NCBI RefSeq assembly: GCF_001955535.1
Contig: NZ_MPVN01000001.1
Span: 558,001 to 622,000, forward strand
Direction: 5' to 3'
DNA length: 64,000 nucleotides
DNA from: Paenibacillus sp. FSL H7-0326
GTDB lineage: Bacteria; Bacillota; Bacilli; Paenibacillales; Paenibacillaceae
Below the pieces are notes generated by a model. It was not told where the DNA came from. It made no database searches and was given only the letters and a program-made list of their open reading frames with translations. Below are positions 52,580-60,346 of this stretch, one piece after another. The position numbers and the translations under genes were made by a program. Position 1 is the stretch's first letter, and the number at the start of each line of letters is the position of its first letter.

Positions 52580-54606
52580 ACTCGCATATCCACTCCTTTA
52601 TATGATTCCGGGACATACGAAGCCATCTTACTTACAGCTGAGGATGAGGAACCTTGTACCTGCTCTGTTTGCTCAGGACGGTTCTCTACCACTTCCGACT
52701 TATATACGGATAACTGATAGCCGGTGTTCCGCAGCGCACTGTCCACTTGTTCACGACCCAGCTCAAAAATTTGTGCAGCCATCTCATTATCTGTGCGAAT
52801 ATGCAGACTGATTACCCTGCCTGCCACCTGCATGTCGATCAGCGTGGGACCGAGCTGCTTCATATTCAGGTCAAACCAGATCCGGCAATGGGAGGCATCC
52901 ATTTCGCCGCGCGGTCCGCGGCGGGACTGGATCTGGACATTTGCCGTCGTCTGACCGTCCGCTCCGCTCAGAGGGATGAACCAGTTCATCTGGGCAAAAG
53001 GAGCGGTCCGGTCGGTGTTCATGAGCAGCTGATGCCCTGTGAGCAAGTGCACGAGCTGACCTGCGGTCTCTTTGAGACCGGCAGGAAGCTCTGGACTTGC
53101 TTCCATCTGCATCAGCACGCTCTTCAGCGTGTCCGCCTGCTCTGCCGCGGACACCTCTGCCTGCGCTGGTGCGAGCATCCCGCGCACCACCTGCTGCTCG
53201 TGCTCCGCACCGAGCAGCTTCAGCACACGCGCCACCCACGAGTCATCCCTCGTGGTGGCAGGCGTGTGCACTGCCGGTGCTGGCGCTGCATCAGCACCGT
53301 CCTGCTGCGGCTCGCCCTGCGCCGCCGCAGCAACATCGCTGCCGGCCGGCTCTGCTCCGGCCGGCCCCTGCGGCGCAGCTCGTAGCTGGGCAAGCAGTGC
53401 TGCGGCACGCAGCACAAGCTCGCCCCCGCCCGCTGCTGCGCCTCTCGCCTGGACAGGAGCTTCGCCTCTGTCCCCCAGACTGCGATTGGCTGGAGTCGCC
53501 GTCCTCGGCTCTTCAGCCTCCCCCACAGGCAGGCTCGGTCCCCCGCCTGCCTCACTCCGTCCTGCGGCAGCCGCCTGCGCATGGCTGCCCGTACGTACCC
53601 GGTGATCCTGAGCTGCCGGATCACTAACACCCCATTCTGCCAGCATCCCAGCTACATTAGAACCTGAAGCACCTGGACCCGCTGTCGGAATCGTATTAGA
53701 CATAGCGGCTGCAGGACCGGCTGTTGCCGTTGTCCTTCCATCTGCTCCGTTTCCTTGAATAGCCCTGGAATCTACGGTCCCTGTCTTCATAGACTCCATG
53801 AGCTCCGGTCCATCAGCTCCATCATTTGTACCTGTTAATCCGGTGGTACCCGCTGCTTTGTGAACATCTGCCTGCTGGGCCATTCCGGTACTGAGTAGCC
53901 TGCTCCCCTCGCTTCCAGCATGTGTCCGGGCTTGTCTAAGCTCTTGTGAGCCCTCCATTTCTGCAGGCGTATCTGAAATGCCTCCTGGTACCTTTCCACT
54001 CAATCCATCGCTTTTAGCGGCTTCAGTTAGTCTTGCATCCAGCTGACCCAGCAGCTCATCTAATGCTGGCCCAAACATCGCATAATATAGTCCAGAGATG
54101 GTAGAGCCTGTGACGGGCAGCCCCCTTTGCATGGCAAGACTTGCCGAAGTGATCCACTCGATATCCCCTGCAGCAGCCGGCTTTACATTCATAAGCGATT
54201 GAATAAGCTTCACGTTGTCCTTCGTCAGCGGCATTCCGCTCTGCTGCATTGCACTAAGGAGTATTCTGTTCTCCTTCGTATCCGGCAGCTGAAGATTTGT
54301 CAGCAGATCTGCAAGCGTTGCAGTTGATACAGATCCAAGTGTACCTTGAAAAGGCTTCATCACCATCATTCCGTCCTTGTTTTGCCCTCCAACCTGAAGC
54401 AGCGCATTCTGCCCGGCTACAAGTGGAGTATCTAATGCCGCTCTCACCTGCACCCCTTTGATCTGGAGTACGGCTTCCTTCTGATCCGGTGACACCTGAA
54501 TGACCTCAGCACGCACCACCATGCCTTCCTTCAGCTCGAGCGTCTTAGCACCGCCTTGAGGCTTGGAATCTCCTAGCATGCCTCTGATTGCTTGACCTAT
54601 ATTCAA
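52576..54606 (-). CDS. ylqG: Orphan FliK-like protein (YlqG-like)
   Basis: A 676-residue protein. The first ~180 residues are an ordered domain, residues ~215-440 are Gly/Ala/Ser/Thr-rich and low complexity, and the last ~200 carry a FliK-like (Flg_hook) domain (FDLNMKQLGPTLIDMQVAG, then LGREQVDSALRNTGYQLSV). It is translationally coupled to an FlhB-C-like protein, which mimics the FliK-FlhB pair of the flagellar export switch, but lies 20 kb from the flagellar operon. TTG 54606 has AAAGGAG 10 bases upstream. The central part (about 52900-53620) is much richer in G+C than its surroundings. Confidence 0.78.
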   Translation of the reverse strand: MNIGQAIRGMLGDSKPQGGAKTLELKEGMVVRAEVIQVSPDQKEAVLQIKGVQVRAALDTPLVAGQNALLQVGGQNKDGMMVMKPFQGTLGSVSTATLADLLTNLQLPDTKENRILLSAMQQSGMPLTKDNVKLIQSLMNVKPAAAGDIEWITSASLAMQRGLPVTGSTISGLYYAMFGPALDELLGQLDARLTEAAKSDGLSGKVPGGISDTPAEMEGSQELRQARTHAGSEGSRLLSTGMAQQADVHKAAGTTGLTGTNDGADGPELMESMKTGTVDSRAIQGNGADGRTTATAGPAAAMSNTIPTAGPGASGSNVAGMLAEWGVSDPAAQDHRVRTGSHAQAAAAGRSEAGGGPSLPVGEAEEPRTATPANRSLGDRGEAPVQARGAAAGGGELVLRAAALLAQLRAAPQGPAGAEPAGSDVAAAAQGEPQQDGADAAPAPAVHTPATTRDDSWVARVLKLLGAEHEQQVVRGMLAPAQAEVSAAEQADTLKSVLMQMEASPELPAGLKETAGQLVHLLTGHQLLMNTDRTAPFAQMNWFIPLSGADGQTTANVQIQSRRGPRGEMDASHCRIWFDLNMKQLGPTLIDMQVAGRVISLHIRTDNEMAAQIFELGREQVDSALRNTGYQLSVYKSEVVENRPEQTEQVQGSSSSAVSKMASYVPESYKGVDMRV

Positions 54607-54738
54607 ATACCATCTACTCCTTTCTACAAATAATGAGATGCTATCTATATCAACACGTATTCAATGAAATTGATTCACCTTATAATCTATTCATTTTATC
54701 GGTATAACGGGTGGGACACTGAAGAAGTCGTTGCTATT

Positions 54739-54773
54739 AAAAAAAGCAGCACTGCTATTAAAAACAGTACTGC
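54739..54773 (-). terminator. Terminator downstream of rnhB (distal)
   Basis: On the minus strand GCAGTACTG pairs with CAGTGCTGC (one G-U) and is followed by seven T. It is the second of two terminators after rnhB. Confidence 0.8.
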
Positions 54774-54831
54774 ACCGAAATAACTTGATCTAGATAATGC
54801 ATATTCATCCCTCATATAGAACGAATACCAT

Positions 54832-54911
54832 AAAAAAAGGCAGGTATATCCATCAACGATCTTCTGCGATCTAGCGATCTAGCGATCTAGCATCCTATCA
54901 AGTTTACCTGC
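54832..54911 (-). terminator. Terminator downstream of rnhB (proximal) with long loop
   Basis: On the minus strand GCAGGTA pairs with TACCTGC, followed by CTTTTTTTA. The loop of about 58 bases contains three copies of an 8-base unit, so this may be a composite structure. Confidence 0.6.
54866..54891. repeat. Three 8-bp tandem repeats
   Basis: GCGATCTA occurs three times in a row (54866-54873, 54874-54881, 54882-54889), followed by GC. It lies inside the loop of a terminator downstream of rnhB. Such short arrays often vary in copy number by slippage. Confidence 0.7.
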
Positions 54912-54986
54912 TAGAGTAAGCCACTACGATTAGATATAAACATTACTCAGACTCTGCTCCTCTCTCGCTGCACCAGAACCTGTCTG

Positions 54987-55664
54987 TTAGAACAATGTAG
55001 GCTGCTCCTGCTCTCCTAATATTTTTCCGAGAAAGCTTCTGCGATGCAGCGGTGTAGGTCCCAGTGCGAGCAGCTGCTCTCTGTGCAGCTTTGTCGCATA
55101 CCCTTTATGTATAGCAATACCGTACTCAGGATACAGAGCATCCCACTCCCCTTTGCACATCCGGTCTCTTGTCACCTTGGCAATGATAGATGCTGCACCA
55201 ATTGATTGGCTGTTGGCGTCCCCTTTAATAATCGATAATTGCGGCAGAGGTACATCCACGGTTTCTGCATCCACGAGCAGATGATCCGGAGATGGGGTAA
55301 GTGCAAGAACCGCCTGTTTCATGGCAAGCCGAGATGCCTGCCTGATGTTAATCCGGTCAATCGTCTCCACATCGACGATCCCTATACCGACTGAGACAGC
55401 TTCCTTCATAATGATGTCAAATAACAATTCCCGCTTCTTGTCACTTAGCTTCTTGGAATCATTGACCCCTTCGAGTACTAAACCTTTTGGCAAAATGACA
55501 GCAGCAGCTACGACATCACCGAATAAGCAGCCTCTTCCTACTTCATCAATACCTGCAATATATTCAGCTCCGCTGTCCCATGCTTCTCTTTCATATCTAA
55601 GCATATCTATCTCAGGCTCTTCGAACGTATCCGTCTCCTGTATGTTCAGATCCAATTCTTTCAT
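54987..55664 (-). CDS. rnhB: Ribonuclease HII
   Basis: RNase HII removes ribonucleotides from DNA-RNA hybrids and misincorporated ribonucleotides. The 225-residue protein has the acidic motif GIDEVGRGCLFGDVVAAAV (Asp and Glu near residues 41-42), the LLVDAE motif and GAASIIAKVTRD. The usual GRGPLAGPV is changed to GRGCLFGDV; the catalytic Asp-Glu pair is unaffected. It ends in a QPTLF-type motif (EQPTLF), which resembles a sliding-clamp-binding peptide. Located between the rbgA gene and the ylqG-like gene as in B. subtilis. Confidence 0.95.
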   Translation of the reverse strand: MKELDLNIQETDTFEEPEIDMLRYEREAWDSGAEYIAGIDEVGRGCLFGDVVAAAVILPKGLVLEGVNDSKKLSDKKRELLFDIIMKEAVSVGIGIVDVETIDRINIRQASRLAMKQAVLALTPSPDHLLVDAETVDVPLPQLSIIKGDANSQSIGAASIIAKVTRDRMCKGEWDALYPEYGIAIHKGYATKLHREQLLALGPTPLHRRSFLGKILGEQEQPTLF

Positions 55665-55754
55665 TTGTTATTTCCCCCTAACGGCACATCCCATAACCAA
55701 TATCATAACATATGTATCAATAGGGTAGAAACATATAGAAGCTGGATAATACAG

Positions 55755-55784
55755 CAATCCCCTGCAGTACGCTGCAGGGGATTG
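55755..55784. other. Perfect 13-bp hairpin between rbgA and rnhB
   Basis: CAATCCCCTGCAG (55755-55767) pairs perfectly with CTGCAGGGGATTG (55772-55784) around a four-base loop. Neither strand has a T-run directly after it, so it is not a textbook terminator. It could slow transcription or protect the rbgA message. Confidence 0.6.
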
Positions 55785-55836
55785 TATTGCTTGCGGTATT
55801 CCTATTTAATAGGTTACGGCATCAGCATGTTTCACA

Positions 55837-56700
55837 TTAAAAAGGAGATTCTAGACTGAATCGACCAAGCTTGCCGCCTCTTAGCTCTCTAAGCATCAAG
55901 GAGGAAGCCTTCTCCAGATCAATTCGTCCTCCGCTCATGACAGCACCGCGCTTACGCCCGATCTCTTCCATAACGGCAACAATTTGATCCGGATCTTCCG
56001 AATCCTTCGGAGCTTCAGACAAGCCGTAACGCTCCTGCATTGCCGGCCAGTAATACTGAGCAAGATATTTGATCGCGAAGAAGGCAATGTCCTCCACGTT
56101 AAGGATCTCTTCCTTAATTGCACCCGTAACTGCCAGACGGTAGCCCACATTCTGATCTTCAAATTTAGGCCACAGAATACCTGGGGTATCCAGGAGTTCA
56201 ATTTCCTTGCCTACTCTGATCCATTGCTGCCCTTTGGTTACGCCTGGACGATCACCAGTCGCCGCAATATTTCTGCCGGCCAAACGGTTGATCAATGTCG
56301 ATTTACCGACATTCGGAATGCCCACGATCAGTGCGCGAATCGCTCTCGGATTCATGCCTTTGGCAATTTGCCGATCGATCTTTTCCTTCAACAAGATCTT
56401 GGCAGTTGAGGGGATATCCTTAACTCCAGTACCTGTATTGGCATCGACAGCGAGTGCAGTATGCCCTTCTTCTTTAAAATACTTGATCCATTCTTCCGTT
56501 ACCTTCGGGTCAGCCAAATCCGACTTGTTCAGCAGAATCATTCTTGGCTTGTCCTGCAATATTTCATCAATCATCGGGTTACGGCTGGATAATGGAAGCC
56601 GTGCATCCACCAGTTCAATGACGACATCAATCAATTTCAGCTTCTCCTGAATTTGTCGACGGGCTCTCGTCATATGTCCTGGAAACCATTGTATGGTCAT
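55837..56700 (-). CDS. rbgA: Ribosome biogenesis GTPase RbgA (YlqF)
   Basis: RbgA is required for late 50S assembly in Bacillus. The 287-residue protein has the circularly permuted GTPase order G4 (LLNKSDL, ~55-61), G5-like, G1 ([16 protein letters not shown], ~127-142), G3 (DTPG), and a C-terminal helical domain. The N-terminus ([21 protein letters not shown]) with its His is diagnostic. Confidence 0.97.
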   Translation of the reverse strand: MTIQWFPGHMTRARRQIQEKLKLIDVVIELVDARLPLSSRNPMIDEILQDKPRMILLNKSDLADPKVTEEWIKYFKEEGHTALAVDANTGTGVKDIPSTAKILLKEKIDRQIAKGMNPRAIRALIVGIPNVGKSTLINRLAGRNIAATGDRPGVTKGQQWIRVGKEIELLDTPGILWPKFEDQNVGYRLAVTGAIKEEILNVEDIAFFAIKYLAQYYWPAMQERYGLSEAPKDSEDPDQIVAVMEEIGRKRGAVMSGGRIDLEKASSLMLRELRGGKLGRFSLESPF

Positions 56701-56816
56701 CGCAATTCACCTTCTTTTTCACAAACAGTTGGATCCATTTGTATCATACCCTGAGGTGCTTCTATCATGAGTATCTACAGATCAAACCGGTATAGTTTGT
56801 CCTCTAAATTTCAAAA

Positions 56817-57437
56817 TCAGTGATTAATCCATTCGATATCCTTCAGCGGCCAGAAAATAACGTCGGCACGTCCTACAATATCCTCAAGCGGCACATATCC
56901 AATCATGCGACTGTCTGTACTGTTCCCACGGTTATCACCAAGGGCAAAAATATGACCTTCCGGCACAGTGCCGTCCGGGAAATACTCATTCGGGAAGTTA
57001 TAAGTGTTATACTGTCCGCCATTCGCCTGTGCCTCTGCAATCGCTTCTTGCAGATAAGGCTCCTCCACAACTTCGCCGTTTACTCGCAAGGTATCTCCAG
57101 TGACTTCAACCGTGTCCCCTTCAACAGCAATGACCCGCTTAATGAAATCCCGGTTCTCAGAAGGTACATGGAAGACAACGACCTCTCCGCGTTCAGGTTG
57201 CCTGATATCATACAGAATCTGGTTCACAATAACTCTTTCCCCTGTATGAAAATTCGGCTGCATCGATGGTCCGTCAACAATAAAAGGCTTGAACAAGAAG
57301 AATCGGATAATAAACACAAGCACTAATGCAATTGCAATGGCTTTGATCCATTCCCAAATCTCGTTCTTTACTTTCTTTGACTTAGAATTCCCATTCTCCG
57401 GTGTATTCAATCGTTCATTCTGTACATCCTGCTCCAT
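56817..57437 (-). CDS. lepB: Type I signal peptidase
   Basis: Cleaves signal peptides of exported proteins at the outer face of the membrane. The 206-residue protein has one N-terminal membrane segment (~30-48) and the Ser-Lys dyad: Ser58 in VDGPSMQPNF and Lys100 in RDFIKRVIAVEGD. The GDNRGNSTDSRMIG box is present. AGTGAGGA precedes the ATG. It lies between rplS and rbgA, a common location. Confidence 0.96.
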   Translation of the reverse strand: MEQDVQNERLNTPENGNSKSKKVKNEIWEWIKAIAIALVLVFIIRFFLFKPFIVDGPSMQPNFHTGERVIVNQILYDIRQPERGEVVVFHVPSENRDFIKRVIAVEGDTVEVTGDTLRVNGEVVEEPYLQEAIAEAQANGGQYNTYNFPNEYFPDGTVPEGHIFALGDNRGNSTDSRMIGYVPLEDIVGRADVIFWPLKDIEWINH

Positions 57438-57722
57438 CGCTTGTCCTCACTTCCTCATCCATGTCATCGAAACGATGCATCTAGACATATTCTATGTATG
57501 AAATCTGGTTAGAGACATAGCATCTGTTGTCAAGATCGTTTCCTCTGAAAATATTGTAAGAGAAATCTTAGCAGGATACAACTTCATCTCTCCGATCGGA
57601 GGGCGAGCGCTCCTCTATATCACATCAATAGATTATATTCTATATTGTTCATATTCACATGAGCTATGTTATTCCTGAATATAAGAACGTAAACCATCTT
57701 AAACGAACAATCACTTTTACAT
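57438..57722. other. Intergenic region upstream of lepB
   Basis: Nothing gene-like is present. It contains the perfect palindrome CTCCGATCGGAG near 57592 and AT-rich DNA. The promoter of lepB is expected here; a TTGACA occurs near 57530 on the minus strand but without a matching -10 at the right distance. Together with the rplS terminator this makes a 335-base gap. Confidence 0.4.
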
Positions 57723-57757
57723 AAAAAAGCGAAAAGGGCTTGTTTCCAAGCCCTTTC
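57723..57757 (-). terminator. Terminator of rplS
   Basis: On the minus strand AAAGGGCTTG and CAAGCCCTTT form a perfect 10-bp stem with a GAAA loop, followed shortly by CGCTTTTTT. It starts 16 bases after the rplS stop. Confidence 0.9.
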
Positions 57758-57772
57758 CGTTTATTCGTTATA

Positions 57773-58114
57773 TTAACGAATTTCTTTAATTCTCGCTGCT
57801 TTACCGCGAAGTTCACGAAGATAATAAAGCTTCGCACGACGCACTTTACCACGGCGAGCCACTTCGAGTTTATCGATTTTTGGGGAATGAAGCGGGAAAG
57901 TTCTTTCCACACCTACACCGTAAGAAATTTTACGAACTGTAAAAGTCTCACTGATTCCACCACCACGGCGTTTGATTACTACACCTTCGAACAACTGGAT
58001 ACGTTCGCGAGTTCCCTCGATAACCTTAACGTGCACTTTTACAGTGTCACCAGGACGAAAGTTCGGCAAATCTTTACGCAATTGTTCTTGTGTAATCGCT
58101 TGGACGATATTCAT
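57773..58114 (-). CDS. rplS: 50S ribosomal protein bL19
   Basis: Component of the large subunit at the 30S-50S interface. The 113-residue protein has the family signatures [34 protein letters not shown] and [13 protein letters not shown]. It has its own promoter, a leader with a hairpin and a strong terminator, so it can be regulated apart from trmD. Confidence 0.98.
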   Translation of the reverse strand: MNIVQAITQEQLRKDLPNFRPGDTVKVHVKVIEGTRERIQLFEGVVIKRRGGGISETFTVRKISYGVGVERTFPLHSPKIDKLEVARRGKVRRAKLYYLRELRGKAARIKEIR

Positions 58115-58155
58115 CTATGACTCCCTCCTTCCGTACAGGTGTTCATGTCTCTTCC

Positions 58156-58174
58156 GGATAACCTTCTGTTATCC
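58156..58174 (-). promoter_or_regulatory. Hairpin in the rplS leader
   Basis: GGATAAC/GTTATCC form a 7-bp stem about 40 bases before rplS. Structured leaders for L19 autoregulation are known in Bacillus; I cannot confirm that this one belongs to that class. Confidence 0.4.
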
Positions 58175-58217
58175 ATCATCATCCACAGCGGACCACCGTA
58201 TTCCACACAACAGAAAA

Positions 58218-58247
58218 ATTATAACATGTTATTACGAAGTAATGCAA
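58218..58247 (-). promoter_or_regulatory. Sigma-A-type promoter of rplS
   Basis: On the minus strand TTGCAT (58242-58247) and TATAAT (58218-58223) are 18 bases apart. This gives an untranslated leader of about 95 bases. Confidence 0.65.
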
Positions 58248-58369
58248 GCATTAAGAACTTTTTTTCTCATAAACTCACCGGTGCATGCAGATTCATGCCA
58301 TTTGGTGTCTGATTCAGCATATTGTTGTATCCACGATGTAACAATCTAGCAAATCCCGGGCTTCTTAAT

Positions 58370-59170
58370 CTACTCATGCCGTTTAACCTGATCCAGCCAT
58401 GCTTTCTCCTTTTTCGTCAGCTCCACCTGCTCCAGCAGATCTGGACGTCTGGTCAGCGTCCGAAGTAAGGACTGTTCTCTGCGCCAAGCATCAATGTTTT
58501 TGTGATGACCTGACAGCAGGATATCCGGTACCTTATGGCCTCTAAACTCCGCAGGTCTGGTATAGTGAGGATACTCTAGCAAACCGGTGCTGAATGAATC
58601 TGTAACTGCACTTGTCTCGTTACCCAGCACTCCTGGAAGCAGTCTCACCACACTGTCTATCACGACCATTGCAGGCAGTTCTCCACCTGTCAGCACATAA
58701 TCTCCGGTCGAGATCTCATCCGTGACGAGATGCTCTCGAATTCGCTCATCATAGCCTTCGTAGTGACCACATATAAAGATGAGATGCTCTTCTTTGGACA
58801 GCTCCTCTGCCTTCTTCTGCGTAAAGGTCTCTCCTTGAGGGCACATCAGAATAATGCGCGGCTGCTTGGCAGAAGAAGCCTCTGGCTGTGTCTCTTCAGC
58901 TGATTTTGCAGCAGCACTCGATTGGGCATCCTGCTCCGCTTCGTTCAGCAAATCTTCCACTGCTGCAAAAATCGGCTCTGGCTTTAGCACCATTCCGCCG
59001 CCGCCGCCGTATGGCATGTCATCTACTTGTCCATGCTTGTTCCCTGCGTATTCACGGAAATTCAGAGCGTTTAAGGAAACAATTCCTTTGGCCTGGGCCT
59101 TACCTAATATGCTGGTACCAAATACACCATGAAACATTTCCGGAAACAGGGTTAATACATCAACCTTCAT
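58370..59170 (-). CDS. trmD: tRNA (guanine-N1)-methyltransferase TrmD
   Basis: Makes m1G37 in tRNA, preventing +1 frameshifting. The SPOUT knot motifs [16 protein letters not shown] (here [15 protein letters not shown]), HYTRPAEF and [10 protein letters not shown] are clear. The protein is 266 residues instead of about 240, because an Ala/Ser/Glu/Gln-rich insertion of about 25 residues lies near residues 80-105. [13 protein letters not shown] replaces the usual YGGGAGM. It overlaps the rimM stop by one base. Confidence 0.97.
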   Translation of the reverse strand: MKVDVLTLFPEMFHGVFGTSILGKAQAKGIVSLNALNFREYAGNKHGQVDDMPYGGGGGMVLKPEPIFAAVEDLLNEAEQDAQSSAAAKSAEETQPEASSAKQPRIILMCPQGETFTQKKAEELSKEEHLIFICGHYEGYDERIREHLVTDEISTGDYVLTGGELPAMVVIDSVVRLLPGVLGNETSAVTDSFSTGLLEYPHYTRPAEFRGHKVPDILLSGHHKNIDAWRREQSLLRTLTRRPDLLEQVELTKKEKAWLDQVKRHE

Positions 59171-59679
59171 TACACTAATCCTTCCATCAGATGCACGGTT
59201 ACCTTTTGATTCACAACATCAACATGCAAAATGACATCGTCAATATAAGGAAGCAGAATCTCTTTGCCGTTGTTTGCTTTGACCACCCAAACGTCATTCG
59301 CTCCTGGAGTCAGGATCTCTTTGATCGTGCCAAGTGTCTCTCCTTCATCAGTTACCACTTCGCAGCCGACAATCTGATGGAAGTAGAACTCGTCTTCACT
59401 CAGTTCAGTTTGATACTCAGCAGACACTTTCAGCATCATGCCTTTATATTTTTCTACTTCATTGATGTTGGTAAAGTCGTTCAAACGCACGACAAACATA
59501 TTTTTGTGAAGCCTTGCCGACTCTACCGTTACAGGCAGTTGTCCCTCCCCCGTATCGATAACCAGCTTGCTCCCTTTAGCAAAGCGCTCTTCAGGGAAAT
59601 CGGTCAGCGGGAGTACTTTCAGCTCACCACGAATCCCGTGGGTATTTACGATTTTTCCTACATTAAAAAATTGTGACAT
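59170..59679 (-). CDS. rimM: 16S rRNA processing protein RimM
   Basis: RimM binds S19 and helps mature the 30S head. The 169-residue protein has the N-terminal [15 protein letters not shown] signature and a PRC-barrel C-terminal domain (~95-169, [16 protein letters not shown]). The stop overlaps the trmD start. Confidence 0.95.
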   Translation of the reverse strand: MSQFFNVGKIVNTHGIRGELKVLPLTDFPEERFAKGSKLVIDTGEGQLPVTVESARLHKNMFVVRLNDFTNINEVEKYKGMMLKVSAEYQTELSEDEFYFHQIVGCEVVTDEGETLGTIKEILTPGANDVWVVKANNGKEILLPYIDDVILHVDVVNQKVTVHLMEGLV

Positions 59680-59728
59680 AGGTCCTCCTGTATTTCAATT
59701 AGACAAGGCTAAGTTATATAAGCATGTA

Positions 59729-59765
59729 CGAAAAAGGGCTAGGACATGCATCCTAACCCCCTTTC
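59729..59765. terminator. Strong hairpin between KH-protein gene and rimM
   Basis: CGAAAAAGGGCTAGGA pairs with TCCTAACCCCCTTTCG, 16 positions with G-U or mismatched pairs, loop CATGCA. There is no external T-run, but runs of A and T lie in the stem. It may attenuate transcription into rimM-trmD. Not a certain terminator. Confidence 0.45.
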
Positions 59766-59773
59766 GTATATCT

Positions 59774-60004
59774 TTAAGATATGATATCGACGGTAACCCG
59801 TTTATCCATCTTAACTGCTGCAGATGTGACGACCGTACGGAGTGCTTTCGCGATCCTCCCCTGCTTGCCGATCACTTTCCCCACATCCTCAGGATGCACG
59901 GTCAATTCATAGACAACAAGGCGATCCTTCTCCAGTGTCCGGACCGACACATCTTCCGGATGATCTACCAAAGCCTTCGCAATAACGCCGACTAATTGTT
60001 CCAT
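59774..60004 (-). CDS. khpA: KH-domain RNA-binding protein (KhpA, YlqC)
   Basis: A 76-residue KH-domain protein with the GxxG loop in IGKQGRIAKALRTVV. KhpA proteins bind RNA and act with KhpB in cell-wall control in some Firmicutes. It lies between rpsP and rimM, as in B. subtilis (ylqC). Confidence 0.93.
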   Translation of the reverse strand: MEQLVGVIAKALVDHPEDVSVRTLEKDRLVVYELTVHPEDVGKVIGKQGRIAKALRTVVTSAAVKMDKRVTVDIIS

Positions 60005-60030
60005 AGATACCCTCCGTTATCAGCACCTAA

Positions 60031-60303
60031 TTATTTCTGTTGTTTAAGCTCATGGAACTTCTTCATTACACCCGCTTTGCTAAGCAAGTTGCGAACTGTA
60101 TCAGATGCTTGCGCACCATTTTGAAGCCATTTGAGTGCTTTATCTTCATCGATCTTAACCACTGCTGGTTGTTCAACCGGATTGTAGTAACCGATTTCCT
60201 CGATAAAACGGCCATCACGCGGGGAACGGGAATCCGATACAACCACACGATAGAAAGGCGCTTTATGAGCTCCCATACGTTTCAGACGAATACGAACTGC
60301 CAC
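60031..60303 (-). CDS. rpsP: 30S ribosomal protein bS16
   Basis: Small-subunit protein needed for 30S assembly. The 90-residue protein starts [22 protein letters not shown] and contains [19 protein letters not shown], both family signatures. It follows ffh by 43 bases. Confidence 0.98.
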   Translation of the reverse strand: MAVRIRLKRMGAHKAPFYRVVVSDSRSPRDGRFIEEIGYYNPVEQPAVVKIDEDKALKWLQNGAQASDTVRNLLSKAGVMKKFHELKQQK

Positions 60304-60346
60304 GAAAATTCACCTCCTTCAATAAAATATATATTGTAAGCTCGGC

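Larger units (their letters stand above)
54607..54986. other. Intergenic region with tandem terminators
   Basis: The 380-base gap between rnhB and the ylqG-like gene holds two terminators for the minus strand (54739-54773 and 54832-54911) and an 8-base tandem repeat inside the loop of one. Between 54607 and 54738 the promoter of the ylqG-like gene is expected, but no good match was found. Confidence 0.6.

Noticed and set aside
52747..53630. Several long overlapping frames in the G+C-rich part of the FliK-like gene
   Set aside because: They are shadows caused by low stop-codon density in G+C-rich DNA; the minus-strand frame continues into recognisable FliK-like sequence.
54866..54891. Tandem repeat considered as a CRISPR-like or origin iteron array
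   Set aside because: Units are only 8 bases without spacers and there are no cas or replication genes nearby.
57592..57612. Palindromes CTCCGATCGGAG and GAGCGCTC upstream of lepB considered as a terminator or operator
   Set aside because: Short, no T-run and no matching gene end or regulator motif; recorded only within the intergenic note.
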